Shown piece after piece: positions 52,781 to 59,960 of a DNA stretch of 64,000 nucleotides. Every line of letters begins with the position of its first letter. The first letter of the stretch is position 1. This DNA comes from Pedobacter sp. HDW13 (GTDB taxonomy: Bacteria > Bacteroidota > Bacteroidia > Sphingobacteriales > Sphingobacteriaceae). A program made the position numbers and the translations under genes. Location of the stretch: contig NZ_CP049868.1 in the NCBI RefSeq assembly GCF_011303555.1, forward strand, positions 4,030,001-4,094,000, in the 5' to 3' direction. The notes under the pieces are model-generated. The model did not search any database. It saw only the letters and a list, made by a program, of their open reading frames with translations, and was not told the origin of the DNA.

Positions 52781-53665
52781 ATGTTGTTGAAAAGTTTTAT
52801 TACATATTTAACTCACGAGAAGCGCTATTCTCAGCATACCATCACTTCTTATCAAGCCGATTTGGATCAGTTTGAAAGGTATATCAACAGTACATTCGAG
52901 CTCCATTTTTTAGCAGTGAAACATACTCACCTCAGGAGTTATATGGTCGATTTAATGGAGCAGGAAAATGCCGAAACCACCATTAACCGAAAAATTTCGG
53001 CATTACGCAGTTTTTACAAGTTTTTGCTAAGGGAAGGAAAGATTGATCAGAATCCTACAGTTTTAATTAAGGCACCTAAAATTCCTAAAAGACTTCCGGT
53101 ATTTGTTGATGCGCTGAAAATGGATCATTTGCTGGATTCTGAGCATTATTTCGATGCCAGTTTCCCTTCAGTGCGCGACCATGTGGTGATAGAACTGCTT
53201 TTTGGCACCGGAATGCGTTTAGCCGAATTACTACAATTAAAAGATACCGATATAGATGTTTACTCTGGTACAATCAAAGTTTTGGGTAAACGGAACAAGG
53301 AACGTATCATCCCAATAAATAAATCGCTTATTAATCAGCTAAATATCTATATTGAACAAAAAAAGTTGCAAAACTTTAATAACAATTTGCTTATCTTAAT
53401 CGTTACCAATACAGGAGCAGCGGCATATCCAAAATTAATATACCGTATTGTTACCGAATACCTAAAACACGTATCAACTCATGAAAAGAAAAGTCCACAC
53501 GTGCTCCGGCACAGCTACGCAACCAGCCTGTTAAATGCAGGTGCAGATTTAAATGCAATAAAAGAATTGTTGGGCCACGCTAGTTTAGCGGCCACACAGG
53601 TTTATACCCATAATTCTATTGAAAGATTAAAAACAATTTATAAACAAGCCCACCCAAAGGCGTAA
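52781..53665 (+). CDS. xerC: tyrosine recombinase XerC
   Basis: A 294-residue site-specific recombinase that resolves chromosome dimers. The N-terminal SAM-like core-binding domain covers about 1-90. Catalytic residues are R146 (FGTGMRLAEL), K170 (VLGKRNKER), H240 and R243 (PHVLRHSYATSLL), H266 (LLGHAS) and Y275 (TQVYTHNS), so the enzyme is complete. The position between rpsU and hpf and the absence of mobile-element marks indicate the housekeeping Xer protein and not an integrase. The hpf gene starts 14 bases after its stop. Confidence 0.93.
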   Translation: MLLKSFITYLTHEKRYSQHTITSYQADLDQFERYINSTFELHFLAVKHTHLRSYMVDLMEQENAETTINRKISALRSFYKFLLREGKIDQNPTVLIKAPKIPKRLPVFVDALKMDHLLDSEHYFDASFPSVRDHVVIELLFGTGMRLAELLQLKDTDIDVYSGTIKVLGKRNKERIIPINKSLINQLNIYIEQKKLQNFNNNLLILIVTNTGAAAYPKLIYRIVTEYLKHVSTHEKKSPHVLRHSYATSLLNAGADLNAIKELLGHASLAATQVYTHNSIERLKTIYKQAHPKA

Positions 53666-53668
53666 AAA

Positions 53669-53675
53669 AAGGAGG
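53669..53675 (+). promoter_or_regulatory. strong Shine-Dalgarno sequence of hpf
   Basis: AAGGAGG at 53669-53675 lies 4 bases before the hpf ATG at 53680 (AAGGAGGAAAAATG). It is the closest match to the consensus in the window. Most other genes here start after plain A/T-rich sequence. Confidence 0.75.
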
Positions 53676-53679
53676 AAAA

Positions 53680-54027
53680 ATGAAAATCGGAGTTCAATCA
53701 ATCCACTTCAGTGCAGACAGTAAGTTGTTAGACTTTATCCAGAAAAAAGCAAACAAACTCGATCAGTTTTTTGATCAGATCATTAGCGGCGAAGTGTATT
53801 TAAAGTTAGAGAACGTAGAGGATGAAGCCAATAAAATCAGTGAGATAAAACTTATTGTGCCAGGAGGGACCTTATTCGCTAAAGAACAATGTAAATCATT
53901 TGAAGAGGCCACCGATCTGGCTATCGAATCGCTAAGAAAGCAAATTACGAAACATAAGGATAAAACGCGTGCAAAATTGAGTGAGCATAAAGCCATTTTA
54001 AGCGAAAGCGAAGCCGCAGATTATTAA
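53680..54027 (+). CDS. hpf: ribosome hibernation promoting factor
   Basis: A 115-residue short-type HPF/RaiA protein. The beta-alpha-beta-beta-beta-alpha fold shows MKIGVQSIHFSADSKLLDFIQKKANKLDQFF, VYLKLENVEDEANKI, VPGGTLFAKEQCKSFEEATDLAIE and the C-terminal basic helix LRKQITKHKDK. It binds the 30S decoding centre in stationary phase and prevents translation. It lies 14 bases after xerC with a strong Shine-Dalgarno sequence of its own, and ends at a clear terminator. Confidence 0.92.
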   Translation: MKIGVQSIHFSADSKLLDFIQKKANKLDQFFDQIISGEVYLKLENVEDEANKISEIKLIVPGGTLFAKEQCKSFEEATDLAIESLRKQITKHKDKTRAKLSEHKAILSESEAADY

Positions 54028-54053
54028 TATTAAGTAGAGAATTATAAAAAAGG

Positions 54054-54085
54054 AGCAGTGCAGTTCAAAATGCACTGCTTTTTTT
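54054..54085 (+). terminator. terminator of hpf
   Basis: AGCAGTGCA (54054-54062) pairs with TGCACTGCT (54071-54079), followed by seven T. Confidence 0.9.
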
Positions 54086-54438
54086 GTGTTAAGCGCTCGT
54101 GTTTTTGAAAGAAAAACAGTGTTTGATTTAAAAAAAATGAATGCTACAGGTGGGATGGGTTGATGGATTTCGGTTTTTTTGCGATTAATTTCACTTAATT
54201 TCTATTGGCGTTTGAATAAAAAATGATCAAAAGAGGAGTGATTTTATTTTTTTTGAAATTTATTTAGCTTTTAATTTTAGATGAGTATTCCTGTTGTTAT
54301 CCATAAAGCTTCGTTTTTTCGAAAAAGGAGCAGAAAAAAGTGAAAAAAATATTCAATTTTAAGCGGTTGATTACTAAGCCAATTCGGCTTGTTTACTGAA
54401 ATGGACAAAAAAACTTCTCCATTTTTTTTCAAATTTAT
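54086..54438. other. gene-free region between hpf and the tRNA operon
   Basis: About 350 AT-rich bases without a plausible gene, repeat or hairpin that I could support. The promoter of the tRNA operon follows. Confidence 0.5.
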
Positions 54439-54468
54439 TTTGAAGTGAAATATAAGTGTGTATATTTG
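54439..54468 (+). promoter_or_regulatory. promoter of the tRNA-tuf operon
   Basis: TTTG at 54439-54442 and TATATTTG at 54461-54468 are exact matches to the -33 and -7 elements with 18 bases between. A small hairpin CCCTTTC/GAAAGGG (about 54473-54487) lies near the start of transcription. Confidence 0.75.
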
Positions 54469-54510
54469 CATTCCCTTTCGGAAAGGGCGTTACGCCAAGA
54501 AGAAAAGGGT

Positions 54511-54523
54511 TGTTCTTTAAAAA
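54511..54523 (+). promoter_or_regulatory. boxA-like antitermination site
   Basis: TGTTCTTTAAAAA matches the boxA element of ribosomal RNA leaders (TGCTCTTTAACA) at most positions and lies in the leader of the tRNA operon, about 40 bases after the predicted start and 75 bases before the first tRNA. It would bind NusB-S10 and help polymerase pass untranslated tRNA sequence. Confidence 0.5.
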
Positions 54524-54596
54524 GATAAAAGTTTTAAAAATACACGCTAATAGTATGAAAAATGAAGATTTTTCGTATCATTGCACAAAATTTAAA

Positions 54597-54669
<73 letters not shown>

Positions 54670-54707
54670 CTTTTTATTTTAAAGTGTTAGCATTTTAAGA
54701 TAAAGTT

Positions 54708-54790
54708 GGGGAGATACCAGAGCGGCCAAATGGGACAGACTGTAACTCTGTTGTCGTAAGACTTCGAAGGTTCGAATCCTTCTCTCCCCA
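54708..54790 (+). tRNA. tRNA-Tyr (GTA)
   Basis: Acceptor stem GGGGAGA/TCTCCCC, anticodon arm CAGACTGTAACTCTG with anticodon GTA, a long variable arm (TTGTCGTAAGACTTCGAA region) as expected for class II tRNA-Tyr, and T-loop GGTTCGAATCC. Length 83 nt without CCA. Confidence 0.96.
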
Positions 54791-54797
54791 CACTTTA

Positions 54798-54868
54798 AAT
54801 GAATGGATGACTAAATGTTTTAATGATAATTAAGTCATTCATTCGTTCAATCAATCACTAATTTTTTA
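54798..54868. repeat. imperfect hairpin of GAATGA units between tRNA genes
   Basis: AATGAATGGATGACTAA near 54798-54814 pairs with TAAGTCATTCATTCGTT near 54830-54847 at about 14 of 17 positions, and further ATTCGTTCAATCAATCAC units follow. It separates tRNA-Tyr from tRNA-Gly and may guide RNA processing. Confidence 0.55.
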
Positions 54869-54871
54869 AAA

Positions 54872-54947
54872 GCGGAAGTAGCTCAGTTGGTAGAGCGATA
54901 GCCTTCCAAGCTATAGGTCGCGAGTTCGAACCTCGTCTTCCGCTCCA
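54872..54947 (+). tRNA. tRNA-Gly (TCC)
   Basis: Acceptor stem GCGGAAG/CTTCCGC, anticodon arm ATAGCCTTCCAAGCTAT with anticodon TCC, T-loop GAGTTCGAACCTC, and an encoded CCA at 54945-54947. Confidence 0.96.
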
Positions 54948-55020
54948 ATAGAATTAGAAAGTGGGCAGTTACTCATACGGTTTAAAATTTAAGGCCAAAT
55001 GCTGAAACTGAAAACTAAAA

Positions 55021-55092
<72 letters not shown>

Positions 55093-55208
55093 CAGGTATA
55101 ATAAAGCTTTGTTAAATCTGTTTAAGCAGAATAGCAAGGTTTTTTGTGTTGAAAAAACAATAAATAAGAAATAATAAAAAGTTAACCTACTAATTAGTTA
55201 TAAATAAA

Positions 55209-56396
55209 ATGGCAAAAGAAAAATTTGACCGCAGTAAACCGCACTTAAACATCGGTACAATCGGTCACGTGGATCACGGTAAAACAACTTTAACAGCAGC
55301 TATTACAAAAGTTTTGGCTGATGCTGGTTTATCTGAGGCACGTTCATTCGATTCAATTGACTCTGCTCCAGAGGAAAAAGAAAGAGGTATTACAATCAAT
55401 ACAGCTCACGTTGAGTATTCAACAGCTAACCGTCACTATGCACACGTTGACTGTCCAGGTCACGCGGATTACGTGAAAAACATGGTTACTGGTGCTGCTC
55501 AAATGGACGGTGCAATTATCGTTGTTGCTGCTACTGATGGTCCAATGCCACAAACTAGAGAGCACATCTTATTGGCTCGTCAGGTTGGTGTGCCTTCATT
55601 AGTTGTATTCATGAATAAAGTGGATATGGTTGATGATCCAGAATTATTAGAACTAGTTGAAATGGAAGTTCGTGAATTATTATCATTCTATGAATTCCCA
55701 GGTGATGATATTCCAGTAATCCAAGGTTCTGCTTTAGGTGGATTAAATGCTGATCCGAAATGGGTTGGTAAAATCATGGAGTTAATGGATGCTGTAGATA
55801 GCTACATTCCAATTCCTCCACGTTTAACTGATCTTCCTTTCTTAATGCCAGTTGAAGATGTATTCTCAATCACAGGTCGTGGTACTGTTGCTACTGGTCG
55901 TATTGAGCGTGGTGTAATCAACTCTGGAGATCCAGTTGAGATCTTGGGTATGGGTGCTGAGAACTTAAAATCTACAGTAACTGGTGTTGAGATGTTTCGT
56001 AAAATCTTAGATTACGGTGAAGCTGGTGATAACGTAGGTTTATTGTTACGTGGTATTGAGAAAACTGATATCCGTCGTGGTATGGTAATCTGTAAACCAG
56101 GTTCAGTAACTCCTCACACTGATTTCAAAGCTGAGATCTATGTATTATCAAAAGCAGAAGGTGGTCGTCACACTCCATTCTTCAACAAATATCGTCCTCA
56201 ATTCTATTTCCGTACCACAGACGTAACTGGTGAGATCTCACTAGCTGAAGGAACTGAAATGGTAATGCCAGGTGATAACGTTACAATCACAGTTAAATTA
56301 ATTAACGCGATTGCAATGGAAAAAGGTCTACGTTTCGCTATCCGTGAAGGTGGTAGAACAGTAGGTGCTGGTCAGGTAACTGAAATCTTAGCTTAA
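55209..56396 (+). CDS. tuf: translation elongation factor EF-Tu
   Basis: A 395-residue GTPase that brings aminoacyl-tRNA to the ribosome. G1 GHVDHGKT at 19-26, switch II DCPGH near 81, NKVD near 136 and SAL near 174 are present; domains 2 and 3 follow (IERGVINSGDPVEIL, GGRHTPFFNKYRPQFYFRTTDVTG). It follows tRNA-Thr by 116 bases and ends at a terminator. Codon use is strongly biased, as expected for a highly expressed gene. No Shine-Dalgarno site is seen. Confidence 0.98.
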   Translation: MAKEKFDRSKPHLNIGTIGHVDHGKTTLTAAITKVLADAGLSEARSFDSIDSAPEEKERGITINTAHVEYSTANRHYAHVDCPGHADYVKNMVTGAAQMDGAIIVVAATDGPMPQTREHILLARQVGVPSLVVFMNKVDMVDDPELLELVEMEVRELLSFYEFPGDDIPVIQGSALGGLNADPKWVGKIMELMDAVDSYIPIPPRLTDLPFLMPVEDVFSITGRGTVATGRIERGVINSGDPVEILGMGAENLKSTVTGVEMFRKILDYGEAGDNVGLLLRGIEKTDIRRGMVICKPGSVTPHTDFKAEIYVLSKAEGGRHTPFFNKYRPQFYFRTTDVTGEISLAEGTEMVMPGDNVTITVKLINAIAMEKGLRFAIREGGRTVGAGQVTEILA

Positions 56397-56415
56397 TTTT
56401 AAGCTACAACAATAC

Positions 56416-56445
56416 AAAAAGAGCTGGTTCAGGCTAGCTCTTTTT
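56416..56445 (+). terminator. terminator of tuf
   Basis: AAAAAGAGCT (56416-56425) pairs perfectly with AGCTCTTTTT (56436-56445). It lies between tuf and tRNA-Trp and may be only partly effective, since no strong promoter was seen before tRNA-Trp. Confidence 0.8.
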
Positions 56446-56452
56446 AAAATAC

Positions 56453-56526
56453 ACGGGAATAGTTCAACGGTAGAATAGAGGTCTCCAAAACCTTTGATCA
56501 GGGTTCGAATCCTTGTTCCCGTGCCA
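56453..56526 (+). tRNA. tRNA-Trp (CCA)
   Basis: Acceptor stem ACGGGAA/TTCCCGT, D-loop TAGTTCAACGGTAGAATA, anticodon arm AGGTCTCCAAAACCT with anticodon CCA, T-loop GGTTCGAATCC, discriminator G and encoded CCA at 56524-56526. Its place before secE is conserved. Confidence 0.96.
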
Positions 56527-56528
56527 AA

Positions 56529-56608
56529 ATAATGATTGAATTAGTGAATTTATAACGGTTGAATGTGTTTACATTCAGTCTCTCACTAGCTCAATCATTT
56601 AATCATTA
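56529..56608. repeat. imperfect hairpin of ATGATTGA units between tRNA-Trp and secE
   Basis: The left arm (AATAATGATTGAATTAGTGA and onward to GGTTGAATGT near 56568) pairs with the right arm ACATTCAGTC... CTCACTAGCTCAATCATT (56571-56605) with some mismatches and a 4-base loop. It lies directly before the secE start and may affect its translation or the processing of tRNA-Trp. Confidence 0.6.
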
Positions 56609-56616
56609 TAATAAAT

Positions 56617-56814
56617 ATGGCTAAAGTAGTTGAGTTTATAAAAGAATCGTACGATGAAATGACCCAGAAGGTTACCTGGCCTACATGGGGCGAACTGCAA
56701 AGTTCTGCTATTCTGGTATTGGTTGCTTCTTTAATTATTGCATTGGTAATTTTTGCAATGGATAAAGGATCTACATTTGTGTTAGATACTTTTTATAAAT
56801 CACTTTCTAATTAA
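56617..56814 (+). CDS. secE: preprotein translocase subunit SecE
   Basis: A 65-residue membrane protein. VVEFIKESYDEMTQKVTWPTWGELQSS is the amphipathic conserved helix of SecE, followed by one transmembrane helix (ILVLVASLIIALVIFAMDKG). It clamps SecY in the translocon. The single-span form is normal for this phylum. Position before nusG confirms the call. Confidence 0.95.
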   Translation: MAKVVEFIKESYDEMTQKVTWPTWGELQSSAILVLVASLIIALVIFAMDKGSTFVLDTFYKSLSN

Positions 56815-56823
56815 TATTTACGA

Positions 56824-57363
56824 ATGAGCGATCTAAAGTGGTACGTTGTAAGGGCTGTAAGCGGTAAAGAAAAGAAAGTAAAACAGTACATTGATGCTGA
56901 GATCAGCCGTTTAGGTTTCTCTCATTTGGTTCCTCAGGTGTTAATCCCGATGGAAAAATATTACCAAATGAAAGATGGTAAAAAAATTGCCAAAGAACGC
57001 AACTTTTATCCTGGATATGTGTTAATCGAAGCTACCTTAGACGGTGAGTTAGAGCACATCATTAAAGGTATTAACAGTGTAATTGGTTTCTTAGGTGATA
57101 AAGCCGGTAATCCAATTCCAATGCGCCAGGCAGAAGTTAACCGTATTTTAGGTGTGGTTGATGAAATGAGTGAGCAAGGCGAAACCATGAATGTTCCTTA
57201 CTATGTTGGAGAAAACATCAAAGTAATGGATGGTCCTTTCAATGGTTTCTCAGGTATTATCGAAGAGGTAAACGAAGAGAAGAAAAAACTGAAAGTTATG
57301 GTTAAAATCTTCGGACGTAAAACTCCATTGGAGCTTAACTACATGCAGGTAGAAAAAGAGTAA
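56824..57363 (+). CDS. nusG: transcription antitermination factor NusG
   Basis: A 179-residue protein with an NGN domain (KWYVVRAVSGKEKKVKQYI, FYPGYVLIEA) and a C-terminal KOW domain (GENIKVMDGPFNGFSGIIEEVNEEKKKLKV). It binds RNA polymerase and couples transcription to translation. It begins 9 bases after secE and is followed by a terminator; rplK has its own promoter. Confidence 0.97.
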   Translation: MSDLKWYVVRAVSGKEKKVKQYIDAEISRLGFSHLVPQVLIPMEKYYQMKDGKKIAKERNFYPGYVLIEATLDGELEHIIKGINSVIGFLGDKAGNPIPMRQAEVNRILGVVDEMSEQGETMNVPYYVGENIKVMDGPFNGFSGIIEEVNEEKKKLKVMVKIFGRKTPLELNYMQVEKE

Positions 57364-57383
57364 GATTGTACTTAAGATATTTT

Positions 57384-57411
57384 AAAGCCTCGAAGCAATT
57401 CGGGGCTTTTT
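57384..57411 (+). terminator. terminator of secE-nusG
   Basis: AAAGCCTCGAA (57384-57394) pairs with TTCGGGGCTTT (57399-57409) with one wobble and is followed by T, 20 bases after the nusG stop. Confidence 0.88.
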
Positions 57412-57551
57412 TATGCATAATAACGGTGAGCGGGCAATAAGCTGAGCAGCTTATCCGTTAAATATCAAAAAGTTCTTAATTCCTCTTTTTAACTAAAAGA
57501 TGCAGTTTTACGAGATTCATACGAATTAATAATTAATTTTTATTGATACTA

Positions 57552-57582
57552 TTGTTTTACTGTAAGTTAATCCATATCTTTG
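57552..57582 (+). promoter_or_regulatory. promoter of rplK operon
   Basis: TTG at 57552-57554 and TATCTTTG at 57575-57582 fit the -33 and -7 elements. The leader before rplK is about 85 nt and probably holds the site for feedback by L1, but I could not identify it. Confidence 0.6.
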
Positions 57583-57674
57583 CAGTCCTTTAAGCTTTAT
57601 AGGAGCCCTAAGGAAATAAATGTTACATGCTTCCAATATTTAACATTGAGTTTTAAATAAACAAAAAACACAAA

Positions 57675-58118
57675 ATGGCAAAAGAAGTCAGTGCAATGAT
57701 CAAATTACAGATCAAAGGCGGAGCGGCAAATCCATCGCCACCAGTAGGGCCTGCATTAGGTGCTAAAGGGGTGAACATTATGGAGTTTTGCAAACAGTAC
57801 AACGCTCGTACCCAAGATAAAGCAGGTAAAGTATTGCCAGTTGTAATTACTGTTTATGCTGATAAGTCATTCGATTTCATCATCAAAACCCCTCCGGTAG
57901 CTATCCAGTTAAAAGATGCTACTAAATTACAGAGTGGTTCTGCTGAGCCTAACCGTAAGAAAGTTGGGTCGGTGACCTGGGACCAGATTAAAGTTATTGC
58001 TGAGGATAAAATGCCTGATTTAAATGCATTTACAATCGAATCAGCAATGAGTATGGTTGCTGGAACAGCACGCAGTATGGGAATCACCGTTTCTGGTGAC
58101 GCACCCTGGAACAATTAA
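57675..58118 (+). CDS. rplK: 50S ribosomal protein uL11
   Basis: A 147-residue protein of the GTPase-associated centre. The proline-rich N-terminal domain shows KLQIKGGAANPSPPVGPALG, KGVNIMEFCKQYN; the C-terminal RNA-binding domain shows VGSVTWDQIKVIAEDKMPDL and AGTARSMGITV. First gene of the rplK-rplA-rplJ-rplL-rpoB-rpoC group; rplA starts 20 bases later. Confidence 0.97.
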   Translation: MAKEVSAMIKLQIKGGAANPSPPVGPALGAKGVNIMEFCKQYNARTQDKAGKVLPVVITVYADKSFDFIIKTPPVAIQLKDATKLQSGSAEPNRKKVGSVTWDQIKVIAEDKMPDLNAFTIESAMSMVAGTARSMGITVSGDAPWNN

Positions 58119-58138
58119 TTAAAAAACAGTTTACAACA

Positions 58139-58837
58139 GTGGCGAAATTAACTAAAAATCAAAAAAAGGCACATGCTAAAATAGAAGCTGGCAAAGCTTA
58201 TACTTTGAAGGATGCTGCTGCTTTGGTAAAAGAAATCACTACTACTAAATTCGATGCTTCAGTTGATATTGATGTATCTTTAGGCGTAGATCCACGTAAA
58301 GCCAATCAAATGGTACGTGGTATTGCTACTTTACCACACGGAACAGGTAAAACTGTACGTGTTTTAGCTTTAGTAACTCCTGATAAGGAAGAAGAAGCAA
58401 AAGCAGCTGGCGCAGACTTCGTAGGTTTAGACGAGTATGTAGCTAAAATTGAAGGTGGTTGGACCGATGTAGACATTATTATCACTACACCAGCTTGTAT
58501 GGCTAAGGTAGGTAAATTGGGCCGTGTTTTAGGTCCAAGGAACTTAATGCCTAACCCAAAATCAGGTACAGTAACTAACGAAGTTGGTAAAGCTGTAACT
58601 GAGGTTAAAGCAGGTAAGATTGATTTTAAAGTAGACAAAACGGGTATCATACACGCCTCGATAGGAAAAGTATCATTCCCGGCAGATAAAATTTATGAGA
58701 ACGCACTTGAAATTATTCAGGTGATTTCAAAACTAAAACCATCTGCTGCAAAAGGAACTTATTTTAAGAGCATTCACGTGTCTTCTACAATGAGTCCTGG
58801 GATTGCAATTGAAACCAAATCAGTAGCGGGGATCTAA
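58139..58837 (+). CDS. rplA: 50S ribosomal protein uL1
   Basis: A 232-residue protein that binds 23S rRNA at the L1 stalk and can repress its own operon. VDIDVSLGVDPRKANQMVRG, LPHGTGKTVRVL, GRVLGPRNLMPNPKSGTV are family signatures. It starts with GTG at 58139 (VAKLTKNQKK); no ATG is available near the conserved N-terminus. Its stop is 2 bases before the rplJ start. Confidence 0.97.
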   Translation: MAKLTKNQKKAHAKIEAGKAYTLKDAAALVKEITTTKFDASVDIDVSLGVDPRKANQMVRGIATLPHGTGKTVRVLALVTPDKEEEAKAAGADFVGLDEYVAKIEGGWTDVDIIITTPACMAKVGKLGRVLGPRNLMPNPKSGTVTNEVGKAVTEVKAGKIDFKVDKTGIIHASIGKVSFPADKIYENALEIIQVISKLKPSAAKGTYFKSIHVSSTMSPGIAIETKSVAGI

Positions 58838-58839
58838 TC

Positions 58840-59361
58840 ATGAACAGAGAAGAAAAAAACGAAGTAGTTTTAGAACTACAAGGACAAATGCAAGAGTTTG
58901 GCAATTTTTATATTGCTGATACTTCTAGCCTTTCTGTTGAGCAGATTAATAACATCCGTCGCAAATGTTTTGAAGGCGATATCGTAATGAAAGTTGCTAA
59001 AAATTCTTTAATCCGCAAAGCGATTGAAGGTTTAGAAGGCGACGCTTCTGAGATATACGAAGCATTAAAAGGTTCATCATCATTATTATTCTCAAAAACA
59101 GCAAACGCTCCGGCTAAGTTGATTAAAGCTTTGAGAAAAACATCTGATAAACCAGTGCTTAAAGCAGCATTTATAGATTCATCAGTATACGTTGGCGATG
59201 ACCAATTGAATAACTTAGTAAGCTTGAAATCAAGAGAAGAGCTTATCGGAGATATCGTTGGATTATTACAATCACCAGCTAAAAATGTTCTATCTGCACT
59301 TCAATCAGGCGGTAGCAAAATTGCAGGAATTGTTAAAACTCTACAAGAAAGAGAAGGTTAA
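58840..59361 (+). CDS. rplJ: 50S ribosomal protein uL10
   Basis: A 173-residue stalk base protein that anchors L7/L12 dimers. NREEKNEVVLELQGQMQEF, FYIADTSSLSVEQINNIRRKC and KVAKNSLIRKAIEGL are typical, and the C-terminal helix binds L12. It follows rplA by two bases, so translational coupling is likely. Confidence 0.96.
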   Translation: MNREEKNEVVLELQGQMQEFGNFYIADTSSLSVEQINNIRRKCFEGDIVMKVAKNSLIRKAIEGLEGDASEIYEALKGSSSLLFSKTANAPAKLIKALRKTSDKPVLKAAFIDSSVYVGDDQLNNLVSLKSREELIGDIVGLLQSPAKNVLSALQSGGSKIAGIVKTLQEREG

Positions 59362-59425
59362 CGAACACCTTAAGTTCGCAAATTAAACAAAATTATTACA
59401 CGTAAATTTTTAAAATCTTAATAAA

Positions 59426-59803
59426 ATGGCAGATTTAAAAGCGTTTGCTGAGCAATTAGTAAACTTAACAGTAAAAGAAGTTAATGAATTAGCTCAAATC
59501 TTAAAAGATGAGTATGGTATTGAGCCTGCAGCTGCTGCTGTAGTTGCTGGTCCTGCTGCTGGTGGTGATGCACCTGCTGCTGCTGCAGAAAAAACATCTT
59601 TTGATGTAATCTTAAAAGAAGCTGGTGGTCAGAAATTAGCAGTTGTAAAACTTGTTAAAGACTTAACTGGTTTAGGTTTGAAAGAAGCTAAAGACTTAGT
59701 AGACGGAGCACCAAAAGAATTAAAAGCTGGTGTTGCTAAAGACGAAGCAGAAGCTCTTAAAAAACAATTAGAAGAAGCTGGAGCAGTAGTTGAGATTAAG
59801 TAA
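59426..59803 (+). CDS. rplL: 50S ribosomal protein bL12
   Basis: A 125-residue acidic stalk protein: N-terminal dimerisation helices (AEQLVNLTVKEVNELAQIL), an alanine-rich hinge (about 35-55) and the C-terminal factor-binding domain (KTSFDVILKEAGGQKLAVVKLVKDLTGLGLKEAKDLVD). It is followed by a hairpin before rpoB. Confidence 0.97.
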   Translation: MADLKAFAEQLVNLTVKEVNELAQILKDEYGIEPAAAAVVAGPAAGGDAPAAAAEKTSFDVILKEAGGQKLAVVKLVKDLTGLGLKEAKDLVDGAPKELKAGVAKDEAEALKKQLEEAGAVVEIK

Positions 59804-59834
59804 TCACTTAACTTAGCTAAGCTAAAAATGTATT

Positions 59835-59862
59835 AGACACCGACTGAAAATGTCGGTGTCTT
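59835..59862 (+). terminator. hairpin between rplL and rpoB
   Basis: AGACACCGAC (59835-59844) pairs perfectly with GTCGGTGTCT (59852-59861) around a 7-base loop; only three T follow. It is probably a weak terminator (attenuator) or processing site that lowers rpoBC expression relative to the ribosomal proteins. Confidence 0.7.
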
Positions 59863-59960
59863 TACCTGTTTATAAACATCTCATTTTGTTTGGTTAATGA
59901 GCCTGTTTGAAATTCGAACCAAACAAATAGTTTATTCTTAAACTAAAATCTTTTAGTCCA

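Noticed and set aside
52781..53665. Tyrosine recombinase as the integrase of a mobile element
   Set aside because: It is the housekeeping XerC by its size, complete catalytic set and place between rpsU and hpf; no att repeats or cargo genes flank it.
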